DNA of 51,709 nucleotides. Source: Erythrobacter colymbi (GTDB taxonomy: Bacteria > Pseudomonadota > Alphaproteobacteria > Sphingomonadales > Sphingomonadaceae). Where the stretch lies: assembly GCF_002155685.1 (NCBI RefSeq), contig NZ_MUYK01000016.1:1-51709 (forward strand), written 5' to 3'. Position numbers and translations under genes: made by a program. Under the pieces are notes generated by a model. The model was not told the DNA's origin. It saw nothing but the letters and a program-made list of their open reading frames with translations, and did not search any database. This document shows, one piece after another, positions 9,801-16,970 of the stretch. Position 1 is the first letter of the stretch, and each line of letters starts with the position of its first letter.

Positions 9801-10132
9801 CCGGAAAGGCAGCGATGCATCAGGGCATCGATATCGCAGCGAGCGAGGGCACTCCTATCTACGCACGTGCATCGGGTGAGGTCATACGATCGGGCCACAC
9901 GCCAGCGCGCGGAAACTTCGTCGAGCTGCGGCATGACGATGGATCGGAAACCCGCTATTTTCATATGCAGAGCCGACCATCTCTCACGAGGGGGGATACC
10001 GTCAGCCCGGGAGACACCCTTGGCAATGTCGGCAGCACGGGGCGCGTTACAGGTCCGCACCTTCATTATGAAGTATGGAAGGATGGAAAGGCGCTGGATC
10101 CGCGCCGCTACTCAGTCAAGGATCGGGAGTGA
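6824..10132 (+). CDS. traG: TraG mating-pair stabilisation protein fused to M23 peptidase domain
   Basis: This 1102-residue protein has the N-terminal architecture of F-type TraG: membrane helices at about residues 30-75 (VFVMGLIYSLLVLAF and following) and around 325-395, a TraG_N-like domain, then a long Ser/Asn/Glu-rich periplasmic region with predicted helices. The last ~130 residues are a LytM/M23 peptidase with HxxxD (H999, D1003) and HLH (H1079, H1081), plus the fold motif ITSDMGMRNHP. M23 enzymes cut peptidoglycan cross-bridges. F-plasmid TraG has no such domain, so cell-wall opening may be built into the mating-pair protein here. The ATG follows a GGAAGGGTAGGG ribosome site. It is the last gene of the transfer operon in the window. 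Confidence 0.9.
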   Translation: MLEVFTVGGGEYIVNVLNAVAAWSGGGGFRSMIQVVFVMGLIYSLLVLAFNFDWRAWLNWFLQATAIYMMLLVPTVTIKVTDRIDPGLAPATVANVPLGLGVMASFTSQFGDWMTRTAETVFVMPDALKMTNNGIIYGARLLEKAQTFQITDPIFRANLDEQFKQCVFYDVLLGFKPMETLTTSNNLWRDIGPGSPARAQKFLARSGTTVTSSIIRCDAAYAALDAQWTAEIDSDLPLFAKGAYPDLLDTIAAQRLRTDLGIVAGSLHGTSTDPYAYLQQVSVMDAFMAARESFSDAGWDAYAAQRADAQARNTYTSIAQQAMTWVPLLGIVLHVVFYAMFPVIFPLFLFPRTGVTTLRGYGMGFFYLASWGPLYVVLHMFVMNRAASAYAAVSPNGPTLLVSNGITNVNNDIATIAGFMMMSVPFIAAGMARGAMAIAGQATSLLGPAQAAGQAAAAERTLGNYALGNTSFQNLSANNSSLNKHDDTFRVASGFGTSSFTGSNGVITNGFADGSSAFDARPAISSFATTPTRTSSFEQRINQTYSEGQSNVDRLSREASESWSAVASRGTDLMKTAERRASSGTENGSGIASSISRMNTVSDNLASKLSTTFGFSEAESREIANSSNVTGSADAGIHAAGTLWQDKENGHALTTKGDISAKIASIVQETTGRRVTADQAYNEVRDFVRSEINSEEARSARDSFSRDTSSITNSTGESLTERLGASISHANEVSARSSRAEEAFERFSKDNSISAGSGYSVSGNDSQEFANFATERLLSDSTLRQFGPVPQILHPRTPEQAQVRDVLLGEFVTKKHDELNQLRREMGLDTPGPPGQTLAPPPLTTSGQVQSFGERNRAAVRGEAPDVSVRGDSADAGLVGEVEGRITSGAQRIEAGRNVLANENSAAQGRAADLATSISDREDGGVLGNIPYVSPLVEGTWNGAGNVIGWAADKIGLGGGKSSVAPLEPGERAIFPVSGRITSDMGMRNHPITGKAAMHQGIDIAASEGTPIYARASGEVIRSGHTPARGNFVELRHDDGSETRYFHMQSRPSLTRGDTVSPGDTLGNVGSTGRVTGPHLHYEVWKDGKALDPRRYSVKDRE

Positions 10133-10354
10133 TCAGGAAGGAGTCCAGGTTCCAACAAGAATGAACCACCCTAACAGAGCTGCGAGCACGGCGATCCGCC
10201 TCCAGCCCGTCATGACACCAGCGGGGACGATGGAATCGCGAGAAGATTTGTTCAGCTGCTCTTGCCCATAAGGTGTTGAAGGGTCGAGCGGGTTCTGGGG
10301 ATTCATATAATATCCTGAACTAGAGCTCTTCAGGACATCCTTGTCGTCATACAT
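10133..10354 (-). CDS. Small membrane protein convergent with traG
   Basis: This 73-residue protein is not recognised. It is polar for 50 residues and then has one C-terminal hydrophobic helix (WRRIAVLAALLGWFILVGTW), like a tail-anchored protein. Its stop abuts the traG stop base for base. AAAGGA sits 7 bases before the ATG, a good ribosome site, but the site is inside a perfect inverted repeat (see 10356-10401). Codon use is ordinary. A role linked to transfer (for example entry exclusion or pilus accessory) would be guesswork. Confidence 0.62.
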   Translation of the reverse strand: MYDDKDVLKSSSSGYYMNPQNPLDPSTPYGQEQLNKSSRDSIVPAGVMTGWRRIAVLAALLGWFILVGTWTPS

Positions 10355-10355
10355 C

Positions 10356-10401
10356 GTCCGATCCTTTCCCCACTACAATACGACAGGCGTAAGGATCGGA
10401 C
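10356..10401 (-). promoter_or_regulatory. Perfect 11-bp inverted repeat covering a ribosome binding site
   Basis: GTCCGATCCTT at 10356-10366 and AAGGATCGGAC at 10391-10401 are perfect inverted arms with a 24-base spacer. Read on the minus strand, the downstream arm contains the AAGGA ribosome site of the 73-residue gene and stops just before its ATG. If transcription starts upstream of both arms, the hairpin would hide the ribosome site; if it starts between them, the palindrome would instead be a repressor operator. Confidence 0.6.
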
Positions 10402-10441
10402 AAGCGTTCTAAATTTGTTCCCTTCCCCTTCCGGGCAACCT

Positions 10442-10657
10442 TCATTGCGGAATGGAACCATGCAGAGGCGGTAACTGAAACCCATGCTCCTCGCGCGCAT
10501 GCTTCACGCCGGGAAGGGCGGTGATCTTAGGAAAAAGCCGCATCGGCCTGCGCCCGCCAAGCACACCGGTTCTCTTCATCACCCGCTCGACATCAATGCC
10601 CAGTGTTTCGAGCTTCAGCGCAACACTGCTGATCGCGTTGCGGTCGTGAACCGTCAC
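10442..10657 (-). CDS. Small conserved-looking protein, possibly 5' short
   Basis: This 71-residue protein has the pattern of a small alpha/beta domain (VALKLETLGIDVERVMKRTGVLGG, then ITALPGVKHAREEHGFQLPP). Short proteins of this kind are common in alphaproteobacteria and are sometimes named after aldolases without evidence. The only usable start is GTG at 10657, yet the frame is open upstream and continues as SFIV before TVHD, which looks like the rest of a first beta strand. No ATG or GTG exists before the upstream in-frame stop. It may use an unusual start or be 5'-damaged. It follows the 112-residue gene on the same strand. Confidence 0.5.
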   Translation of the reverse strand: MTVHDRNAISSVALKLETLGIDVERVMKRTGVLGGRRPMRLFPKITALPGVKHAREEHGFQLPPLHGSIPQ

Positions 10658-10718
10658 GATAAAGCTAGCAGCTGGCGTCCGATCATGCGCGTCTTGTTCT
10701 CTTTTTCGCGCCTACATC

Positions 10719-11057
10719 CTACCAGAATTCCTTGTCGCCGCGGTGGGCGCGCCAAGCATTGTCCCATTTTTCTCCGATCGAGCCATCGACCGGTCGGTGA
10801 CCAACTGGATGATCTGCCATGACATCATCGATATGGGGCTTGTCCTTTATCGAAGCGAAGGCCCCGATACCATGCTTCTTTAGGTAGGCGACATAGGCAT
10901 GCTCATGTTCGGTCTTGGGTTCAGCTTTGCCCCAGGCGACGTCTTGAAACTGGCGCTGGGCTGCGGATTTGGGACGGCGGCGCTTCAGCCTCAGATCTTC
11001 GTAAAACTCGAAGTGGTCTCGAAGGAGCCTTTGGACTTGCCATTCGTCAAGCTTCAT
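10719..11057 (-). CDS. Hypothetical protein, 112 residues, basic
   Basis: This soluble protein of unknown function is Arg/Lys/His-rich with no membrane segment or signal. Recognisable features are an N-terminal amphipathic helix (MKLDEWQVQRLLRDHFEFYEDLRLKRRR region), a KTEHEHAYVAYLKKHGIGAF stretch, and a Trp-rich C-terminus (EKWDNAWRAHRGDKEFW). The ATG at 11057 has only a weak ribosome site. It lies 61 bases upstream of the 71-residue gene on the same strand, so the two may form a small operon. Confidence 0.5.
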   Translation of the reverse strand: MKLDEWQVQRLLRDHFEFYEDLRLKRRRPKSAAQRQFQDVAWGKAEPKTEHEHAYVAYLKKHGIGAFASIKDKPHIDDVMADHPVGHRPVDGSIGEKWDNAWRAHRGDKEFW

Positions 11058-11359
11058 AGCTGACCATCACCGCTTAGATGCCTACGCCTCTCATTCTAAC
11101 TTGATTGACGGCCGAGTGCCAGATTTTCAGGGCCTTGCGAACGGCGCTGCTCGAGAGCGCGCGGCCCCATTCCGCCGCCGCTAACTTTGCCATTATGTCC
11201 GTCACGTGCGGGTAGCGGTCGAAGGAGTGGCGCCTATGGCGAGGGATTGGAGGCGGGAGGTGGGTAGAGCCGCAAGCAAGCCCAAAAAGCCAAGCAGCCG
11301 GTCTACTTCAAGTAAGGCTCCTGCTAGTCGTTGCTTGTGGCCGGCCACTGACATAGGTC
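11058..11359. other. Intergenic, no convincing gene
   Basis: About 300 bases with no supported gene. One minus-strand frame of about 39 codons begins with an ATG near 11195 and runs to about 11079. It has no ribosome site and no recognisable motif, so it is not called. Confidence 0.5.
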
Positions 11360-11845
11360 CTATCGATCCTCCCGATCCAATCGAACCGCTTTTTCGACGA
11401 AACCCTGCGGGTCTTGCACGAAATGCGCGGCGTCAGATTGGAGAACCGTCCTGACGACAGCTTCCCTGCTTGGCTGAATGATCGCACCCTCCGGCGTTGC
11501 AAAGACGCAGTCGAAATGACGCGCGACGTCGCAGACCCCGCCGATCAATGGCAGAGAGATATCTGCCACGTCGAAGCGGACCTGGATTTCTTCGATGAAT
11601 TCGTCATCGAAGCTCACCTGAATGTCGTCGCTCGGCTCGTCACCCCATACCCGGAGACCGGTGTAGGATCGCGGTTTCTCGGGTAGCAACATGTCGAGTT
11701 TCGCGAACAGCACATCCGCCTCTGCGGTGGGGAGGGCCAGAACAACGTCATCGAGCTGCGCGCGGCTCATCCGTGCAGCTTTGACCCCTGCGATACTCGC
11801 CGCAGAGGCAGGGATCAGGTTGATGACGAACTGCCAGACGGCCAT
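11360..11845 (-). CDS. Hypothetical cytoplasmic protein (161 residues)
   Basis: I chose the ATG at 11845 because MAVWQFVINLIP is a typical opening for a group of small uncharacterised bacterial proteins; an in-frame ATG at 11953 would add 36 residues of unlike composition. The middle has LRVWGDEPSDDIQVSFD and EEIQVRFDVAD, an acidic beta-rich region. The C-terminal half (LDCVF-like HFDCVFATPEGAIIQPS, then AAHFVQDPQGFVEKAV) suggests a compact alpha/beta protein. No catalytic motif is seen. Such proteins often sit singly near accessory DNA; function unknown. Confidence 0.55.
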   Translation of the reverse strand: MAVWQFVINLIPASAASIAGVKAARMSRAQLDDVVLALPTAEADVLFAKLDMLLPEKPRSYTGLRVWGDEPSDDIQVSFDDEFIEEIQVRFDVADISLPLIGGVCDVARHFDCVFATPEGAIIQPSREAVVRTVLQSDAAHFVQDPQGFVEKAVRLDREDR

Positions 11846-12417
11846 CGCTCGAACATAGCGCCAATGCAGGGTCCGACAATGGGCTCGTTTGCTGAGCGTC
11901 TGACTCGCTTTGGCCAAGTCTGCGCCGCCGCCTAGGAGCGCAGAGCGGGGCATGACGAGCTCGCGCGGCTGTTACGGTTCGCCTCCCTCGATTGGTTTTA
12001 GGCTGTTCCCAATGGGGGGGTTCCAGTTGTCTGAGGGTTCTGAGACTGCGCAAAATGACGCTTCGCCGCGCGCGCCTCAGTGCCGGGCCACAGGCCTCTA
12101 TGGTCGCATTCTGGGACTTACCGGTCGTTCCCAGCTCGCCATTCGACCGACATCGTTCGCCGAAAGTGGACGTTCCTGGCTTACGAGGGAGCGACCGCCT
12201 CTGGCCGAAGAGGAACGGCAGGCTTGGTGGTGATGCCGGGAAAGCTGCCGTTCGTTGAGCTGCTTCTAAGTTCCCGGATGATCCAGAGCTGGCCACTCAG
12301 CTGCATGAAGCCCCCCAGAATTGAACCTCTGATTATGCGGGTGGATCGTCAATCCGCATTGCGTAGACATTGCGTATCGCCAATCTCCTGCTCGTTCACC
12401 GGACGGCCGCCTGATCC
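11846..12417. other. Intergenic, degenerate repeats, no gene
   Basis: No frame here has protein-like composition. The stretch about 12080-12230 (GGTCGCATTCTGGGACTTACC, then AAGTGGACGTTCC) resembles 22470-22590 and looks like degenerate dispersed intergenic repeats. A minus-strand GGTTCAATTC near 12320 resembles a tRNA T-loop but the arm does not pair. Confidence 0.4.
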
Positions 12418-13512
12418 TCAAACCGCAATCGCCACGCGTCGCTCACCCTCGGCGATCTTGAAGCCCACGTAGTCGTCCACGCCCGGCGGCCCTGCAGGCG
12501 CATCGCGGTGTTCGACCCTGGCGATTGCGTCCAAGAGCATCCCCGCGATGCGGTCGGCATCACCGCACCACCAAGTCTCTAGCCGCGCGGCAAGCTCGCG
12601 GTGGTAGTCGGACGCGTCTTCGACGTCGATCAGCAGCAACGGCGCGAGTTCAGCCAAGGCCCGGTCGGCCGATGCAAATATGCAGCGCGCCATTGCGTAG
12701 CTCCCGGGTTGGGCGCGCCTGGTCAGCTCGCTGAGGTAAGTTACATCCCACGCCGCATTGCGCACTCCAGCCATGGCCCGATCGCGGTTCGCCGAGCGAA
12801 ACCCTTTGACCAAACCGGCGCGGGGCGCCCGGGGTGAAAGGAACTTCGTGCAGAAGATCGCCGCCGGTCCAGCGAGGATGAATTCGTCCACCATCCAGTC
12901 TAACAGCCTGCCGAACCTCTCCACGGGCGAAAGCGTGCCATCGAGTTCCAACGCCGTCGCCGCTAGCATAACCGCGTAATTGCATCGCCAGCGGTGCGGC
13001 GGTTGGGAAAGCGGCAGATCCTCCGGGGGGTTGGGCGCTAGGTGGGGCAGCCGGTTGGATCGGCCAACCGCGAGCTCGATCCAGTAGGTCGCACGCGCGC
13101 CGGTGTCGGCTACGCGGAACCAGCGCAACTCCTCGTTCGCGACCTCGTCACCCATTACCTGGGCGAGCTCCTGGAAGGCGAGCCCGGGTTCGATATCGAT
13201 GTTCATCGCCTGACAGAACGCCATCAGGTCGAGCGCCAGCCGGGTGGGCGGATCCTCCCGGCCAATACAGCCGTCACGGGCTATCCTCGCCATCCGCGTG
13301 ACGACGTTGCGATCCGGGAGAAGAACCGTCGGTAGCCGCTCGATCCGGTCCGCGTAGAGCATCGCATGCACGGTAAGCAGACCGGCCGCCGGCGGAACGA
13401 ACCCGGGCGTAAGCGCACCTGAAGCCATCAAACGCGAGCCAATCGCCTCCACGTCCTCGAGGGGGAATCGGGGGTCCAGACCGAAGAGGACGGTGGCGTC
13501 ATGCTCGAGCAT
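12418..13512 (-). CDS. Unknown protein, third gene of SbcD/SbcC-like operon
   Basis: This 364-residue protein starts 15 bases after the SbcC-like stop; AGGGG lies 8 bases before its ATG. I do not recognise the family. Residues about 55-75 read LPTVLLPDRNVVTRMARIA, with an Asp after a hydrophobic strand that could be a PIN-like acidic position, followed by LDLMAFCQAMNIDIEPGLAFQELA. The C-terminal half is helical and Trp/Ala-rich with no membrane segment. Tight coupling to a nuclease and a coiled-coil ATPase suggests it works with them, perhaps as an effector or regulator. That is inference from position. Confidence 0.7.
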   Translation of the reverse strand: MLEHDATVLFGLDPRFPLEDVEAIGSRLMASGALTPGFVPPAAGLLTVHAMLYADRIERLPTVLLPDRNVVTRMARIARDGCIGREDPPTRLALDLMAFCQAMNIDIEPGLAFQELAQVMGDEVANEELRWFRVADTGARATYWIELAVGRSNRLPHLAPNPPEDLPLSQPPHRWRCNYAVMLAATALELDGTLSPVERFGRLLDWMVDEFILAGPAAIFCTKFLSPRAPRAGLVKGFRSANRDRAMAGVRNAAWDVTYLSELTRRAQPGSYAMARCIFASADRALAELAPLLLIDVEDASDYHRELAARLETWWCGDADRIAGMLLDAIARVEHRDAPAGPPGVDDYVGFKIAEGERRVAIAV

Positions 13513-13527
13513 CACATGGCCCCTGGA

Positions 13528-16500
13528 TCACGAGAGCACGCATTCCGAATGAAGCTCGGCGCCAACCACAGACTTCGCGATCTGGACCAAGTGCGGATGG
13601 TGCGTGAAGAACAGCACCTGTGTGGTCCGCGCGACCTCGGCGAGGACACGGAATCCTGCCTCAGCGCGCCGGTCGTCGAAGTTCACGAAGAGGTCGTCCG
13701 CTAGGAACGGCAGGCCGACCCCTGACGCGACAGACTGCTCGAGCGCGGCCAGCCGCAGCGCGAGGAAAAGCTGGTCGGTGGTGCCCTCGCTCATCGCGTC
13801 AACCTCGACCATAGTCCGCATGTCGTCGCGCATACCCAGAAGTCGCGGGCTGGGAGCGTCGGTGTCTACCTTCAGCGTAGCGTAACGCCCGGTGGTGAGC
13901 GTCGAGAAAAGCTCACCCGCCCGCAGGAGCAACGGATCCTGATGCCGCTCGCGATACTTCTCGATTGCCCACTTAAGCGTCACGGCCTGAGTCCGCTTCA
14001 GAATGTAGTCCTCCGCTAGCGCATCCAGCTCGGAACGGGCCTGCTCGGCGTCGGCAGCTGCGCCTACTGCGGAGGTCCCATCCGTATCAAGGGCGGCGAA
14101 AGTCGCCCGCGCATCGCCATGCGCGGTAGCAGCTTCGTCGACCGCGGCGTTAAGCTCTTCGAGCCGGGAGCCAAGTGACTCCAGTTGCGCAGTAACCTGG
14201 TCAGGATCGGCCGCGCCGACGGTCGCCAGCAGCTCGTCAAGTCTGAGCCCGTCGCCTGACTCCAAGATTGCGCGCTCAGTCGCGACGATCTCATCGGCCA
14301 ACCCGCGCTTGGCCCGTGACCGCTCGATCGCAGCGCCGAGCGCGACCCTGTCCGCCGATCCCGTCTCGGCGAGCAGCGGCGCTAGTGCCTCCTCGGTTGC
14401 TTTAAGCTTGGCCTGCGCCTCCTGAAGCTCGCCATGGCGGCGCTTGTCCTCGTCGTCCAAGGATCCGATCAACGTCGCGGCGCTTCGCGCGGCCGCGAGC
14501 CGGTCGCGCAGTGAGCGCAGGCGTTCGTGGACCTCGCCCGCCGGGACGCCGATCGCATCGGCAAGCTGCCCCACCGCCGCCGCGTGCTCGCGCGTGTCCC
14601 GACCGATGCCCTCGATGCGCCGCCGCAGCGACGCCTCAGACGCCGTCGCCTCACGCAACTCGTCGAGCAGGTCGAGGACCGCGGAACAGGCCGACACGTC
14701 GATGTCCAGACCGGCCTCATTCAACGCTGCGCGCCACGCATCGCCGTTCGCATCAAGCGCGTCCTCGGCCAACCTCTGCCTGCGATCGAGCGCCGCCGTC
14801 TCGACGTCGAGCTGGTCGAGTTCGGCTTGTGCCAGGAGCCGCTTGCGCGCGACGTCCTCGAATTCCGCGCGGCGCCTCTCCGCCTTGGCGAGCACCGGTG
14901 CGATTGGACCGCCTACGTCCGCGACGCCGAGCGCAGCACTCATCGCCGCCCGAGCGGCGTCGCGTTTGGCTTCGGACAGCTCGACTTCCGCTAACAGATT
15001 TCGCACCTCGGCGTGTGCCGCCTCAGCGACGTCGCGGTCCGCCTGCCAAGAGTGGAATCTGCCGGGCTCGAGTGCCGGTAGGCCCACATCGGCGAGCCGT
15101 CGCTTCCAGCTGGCGACCGTCTCCTCGTGACAAGTCCTCGCTGATTGCGCACGAGTTTCCGCCTGCCTACGAGTAAGGTCATGCGACGCCCGCGTCTGTT
15201 CGAGAAGCGAGAGCTTGCCCGAGGCATCTGCGCTGGCGAACCGCGCATCGGCGCGGTCGTCTGCTGCCGCTACGCCCGACTCGTATATCGCAATGGCCTC
15301 AGCGGGTGCCTGCAAGGCCGCGCCATTCAGCAAATGCTCGCGCAGCGGTCGCCAGAGACGGTCTCGCTCGGTCCGTACTTCAGCCATGTCCTCGGGCGAC
15401 ACCGCGGTGCCGGTCGCCAGTTGAGAGATTTCCAACGCGGCGGCAGCCGACTGGTCCGAAGCCCGCTGCGCTGCCTCCTCCTCCCGGCGAACCTCAGCCA
15501 CCAGCGCCGCCAGTGCGTCGCGCGCTTCGTGAACCTCGCTGTCGTCAACCCTTGGGAGGCAGGTCAACGCGTCTCCGTCGCCCGTCCAGGGTGCGAGTCG
15601 CGCGAGGGCGGCGTCGGCCCGGCGCACTACAACGTCCAGCTTGACCCGCAACGCATCGCAGCGTGCGTCGGCATCGGCTCCGAGCGCACGCGCGTGATCT
15701 ACGGCGGAGGTCAGCGCATCGACCGCGTCGCCGACGATTGTCGCGGCGAGCGCCGCCGCAGCACGGCCGCGCCGCTCCTCGACGCGCTGCCGGTCGTCCT
15801 CGACCTGACGCATGGCCAGGCGCTGCTCGCTGTCCACGCGAGCGAGTTCGCGCAGCAGCGCCGCCAGCTCGCGTTGAAGCGTCGCGCCGGCGTTCCGGCC
15901 GGCCTCGGCGCGAAGCCGACGGACCGTCGCTGCGGCATCTGCATGCTCAGCCTCTAGGCCAACGAGGTCGCGCTTCGCTTTTACCTCGGAACCCGCATCA
16001 GCGACGAGGCGATCGATTTCATCGGCGACGCCCAGTACCTGTGGGTCGGTAAAAACCGCAGCGCGTCGGTCGGCGATGTCGCCCCGAAGGCCCTCAGCGG
16101 CCGATATCGCCCGCACTGCCTCCTCGGCCTCGCGCACTAGTTCCTCCGCAGCCGTTTCGCGCTGTCGGCCCATGTCGACGATACCGTCATATCCTGCGAG
16201 CGCTATGGTCTGTTCCTCGCGCCGCCGAATGAGCGGCGCGAGGCGTCGAACCCGCTCAGCGGCCCGGGATTCCGCCTGCACCGCGTCACGATCGCGGCGC
16301 GCGGCCTCGAGCGCCTCGCGGGTCCGCTCGGTGGCGGCCCGCGCGTCCGACCACGCTTTCGGCTTCAATGCGTCGTCCCGAACCAACCGCGTGGCTTCTG
16401 CGAGCTGACGCTGGGCCACTGTGAACGTGCGGCTCCCGCGGTTAGTCGGCCCCCATATAGCGTCGGCCTCTGTCTCTAGGCGCCGCAATTCGTCGGATAC

Positions 16501-16968
16501 GCCGGTGAGCCCGGAGCCAGCGGCGAAGAGCGTCCGCCCAACGTCGTTCTTCGCCTCAACCATCGCCTTTCCTCCGGAGCGGAGTGCCTCCTGATCGAGA
16601 CTGAAGGATAGGCCGAATGTATCCCGGGTTTGGCCACGCAGCATCGCAGCGAGTGGACCCTCGTCGATCGGGATGTCGTCGGCCCCGAGCAGTGTGCCGC
16701 TGGTACCTTTCTTTCGGCGGCAGGCAAGCGTCGTGGCGCCATCCTCCAGGACCGCGCCGACGCGGAGCAGGGAATAGTCGAAGAGGAAGTTGTACGGCGA
16801 GCGGACGGGGAACCCGAACAGCAAGTCGGAGACGGCCGCCAGCGACGTCGTCTTGCCCGCCTCGTTCTCGCCATAGATGACGTGGAGATCGGGAATGCCT
16901 GCGCGAAAGTTCAGTTCGCAGTCCTCAAAGCGCCCATAGCGCTCGAGCGATAGGCGGGAGAGGCGCAT
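13528..16968 (-). CDS. SbcC/YhaN-like coiled-coil AAA ATPase
   Basis: This 1146-residue SMC/Rad50-like protein acts with a phosphoesterase nuclease on DNA ends. The N-terminal ATPase lobe has the Walker A GENEAGKT (33-40) and the YhaN-type FGFPVRSPYNFL stretch. Long Ala/Arg/Glu-rich coiled coils fill about residues 170-1000. The C-terminal lobe has the ABC signature MSEGTTDQLFLAL (~1055), Walker B FLADDLFVNFDD (~1089) and FFTHHPHL (~1122). The start is 2 bases after the stop of the phosphoesterase gene. Housekeeping end-processing and phage defence are both possible; its place next to a Gabija-like pair favours the second, as inference. Confidence 0.85.
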   Translation of the reverse strand: MRLSRLSLERYGRFEDCELNFRAGIPDLHVIYGENEAGKTTSLAAVSDLLFGFPVRSPYNFLFDYSLLRVGAVLEDGATTLACRRKKGTSGTLLGADDIPIDEGPLAAMLRGQTRDTFGLSFSLDQEALRSGGKAMVEAKNDVGRTLFAAGSGLTGVSDELRRLETEADAIWGPTNRGSRTFTVAQRQLAEATRLVRDDALKPKAWSDARAATERTREALEAARRDRDAVQAESRAAERVRRLAPLIRRREEQTIALAGYDGIVDMGRQRETAAEELVREAEEAVRAISAAEGLRGDIADRRAAVFTDPQVLGVADEIDRLVADAGSEVKAKRDLVGLEAEHADAAATVRRLRAEAGRNAGATLQRELAALLRELARVDSEQRLAMRQVEDDRQRVEERRGRAAAALAATIVGDAVDALTSAVDHARALGADADARCDALRVKLDVVVRRADAALARLAPWTGDGDALTCLPRVDDSEVHEARDALAALVAEVRREEEAAQRASDQSAAAALEISQLATGTAVSPEDMAEVRTERDRLWRPLREHLLNGAALQAPAEAIAIYESGVAAADDRADARFASADASGKLSLLEQTRASHDLTRRQAETRAQSARTCHEETVASWKRRLADVGLPALEPGRFHSWQADRDVAEAAHAEVRNLLAEVELSEAKRDAARAAMSAALGVADVGGPIAPVLAKAERRRAEFEDVARKRLLAQAELDQLDVETAALDRRQRLAEDALDANGDAWRAALNEAGLDIDVSACSAVLDLLDELREATASEASLRRRIEGIGRDTREHAAAVGQLADAIGVPAGEVHERLRSLRDRLAAARSAATLIGSLDDEDKRRHGELQEAQAKLKATEEALAPLLAETGSADRVALGAAIERSRAKRGLADEIVATERAILESGDGLRLDELLATVGAADPDQVTAQLESLGSRLEELNAAVDEAATAHGDARATFAALDTDGTSAVGAAADAEQARSELDALAEDYILKRTQAVTLKWAIEKYRERHQDPLLLRAGELFSTLTTGRYATLKVDTDAPSPRLLGMRDDMRTMVEVDAMSEGTTDQLFLALRLAALEQSVASGVGLPFLADDLFVNFDDRRAEAGFRVLAEVARTTQVLFFTHHPHLVQIAKSVVGAELHSECVLS

Positions 16969-16970
16969 AG

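Noticed and set aside
12301..12334. Minus-strand GGTTCAATTC followed by a G-rich acceptor-like end, as in the 3' end of a tRNA
   Set aside because: The T-stem does not pair (several mismatches), and no anticodon or D arm precedes it. It may be chance or a very decayed att fragment.
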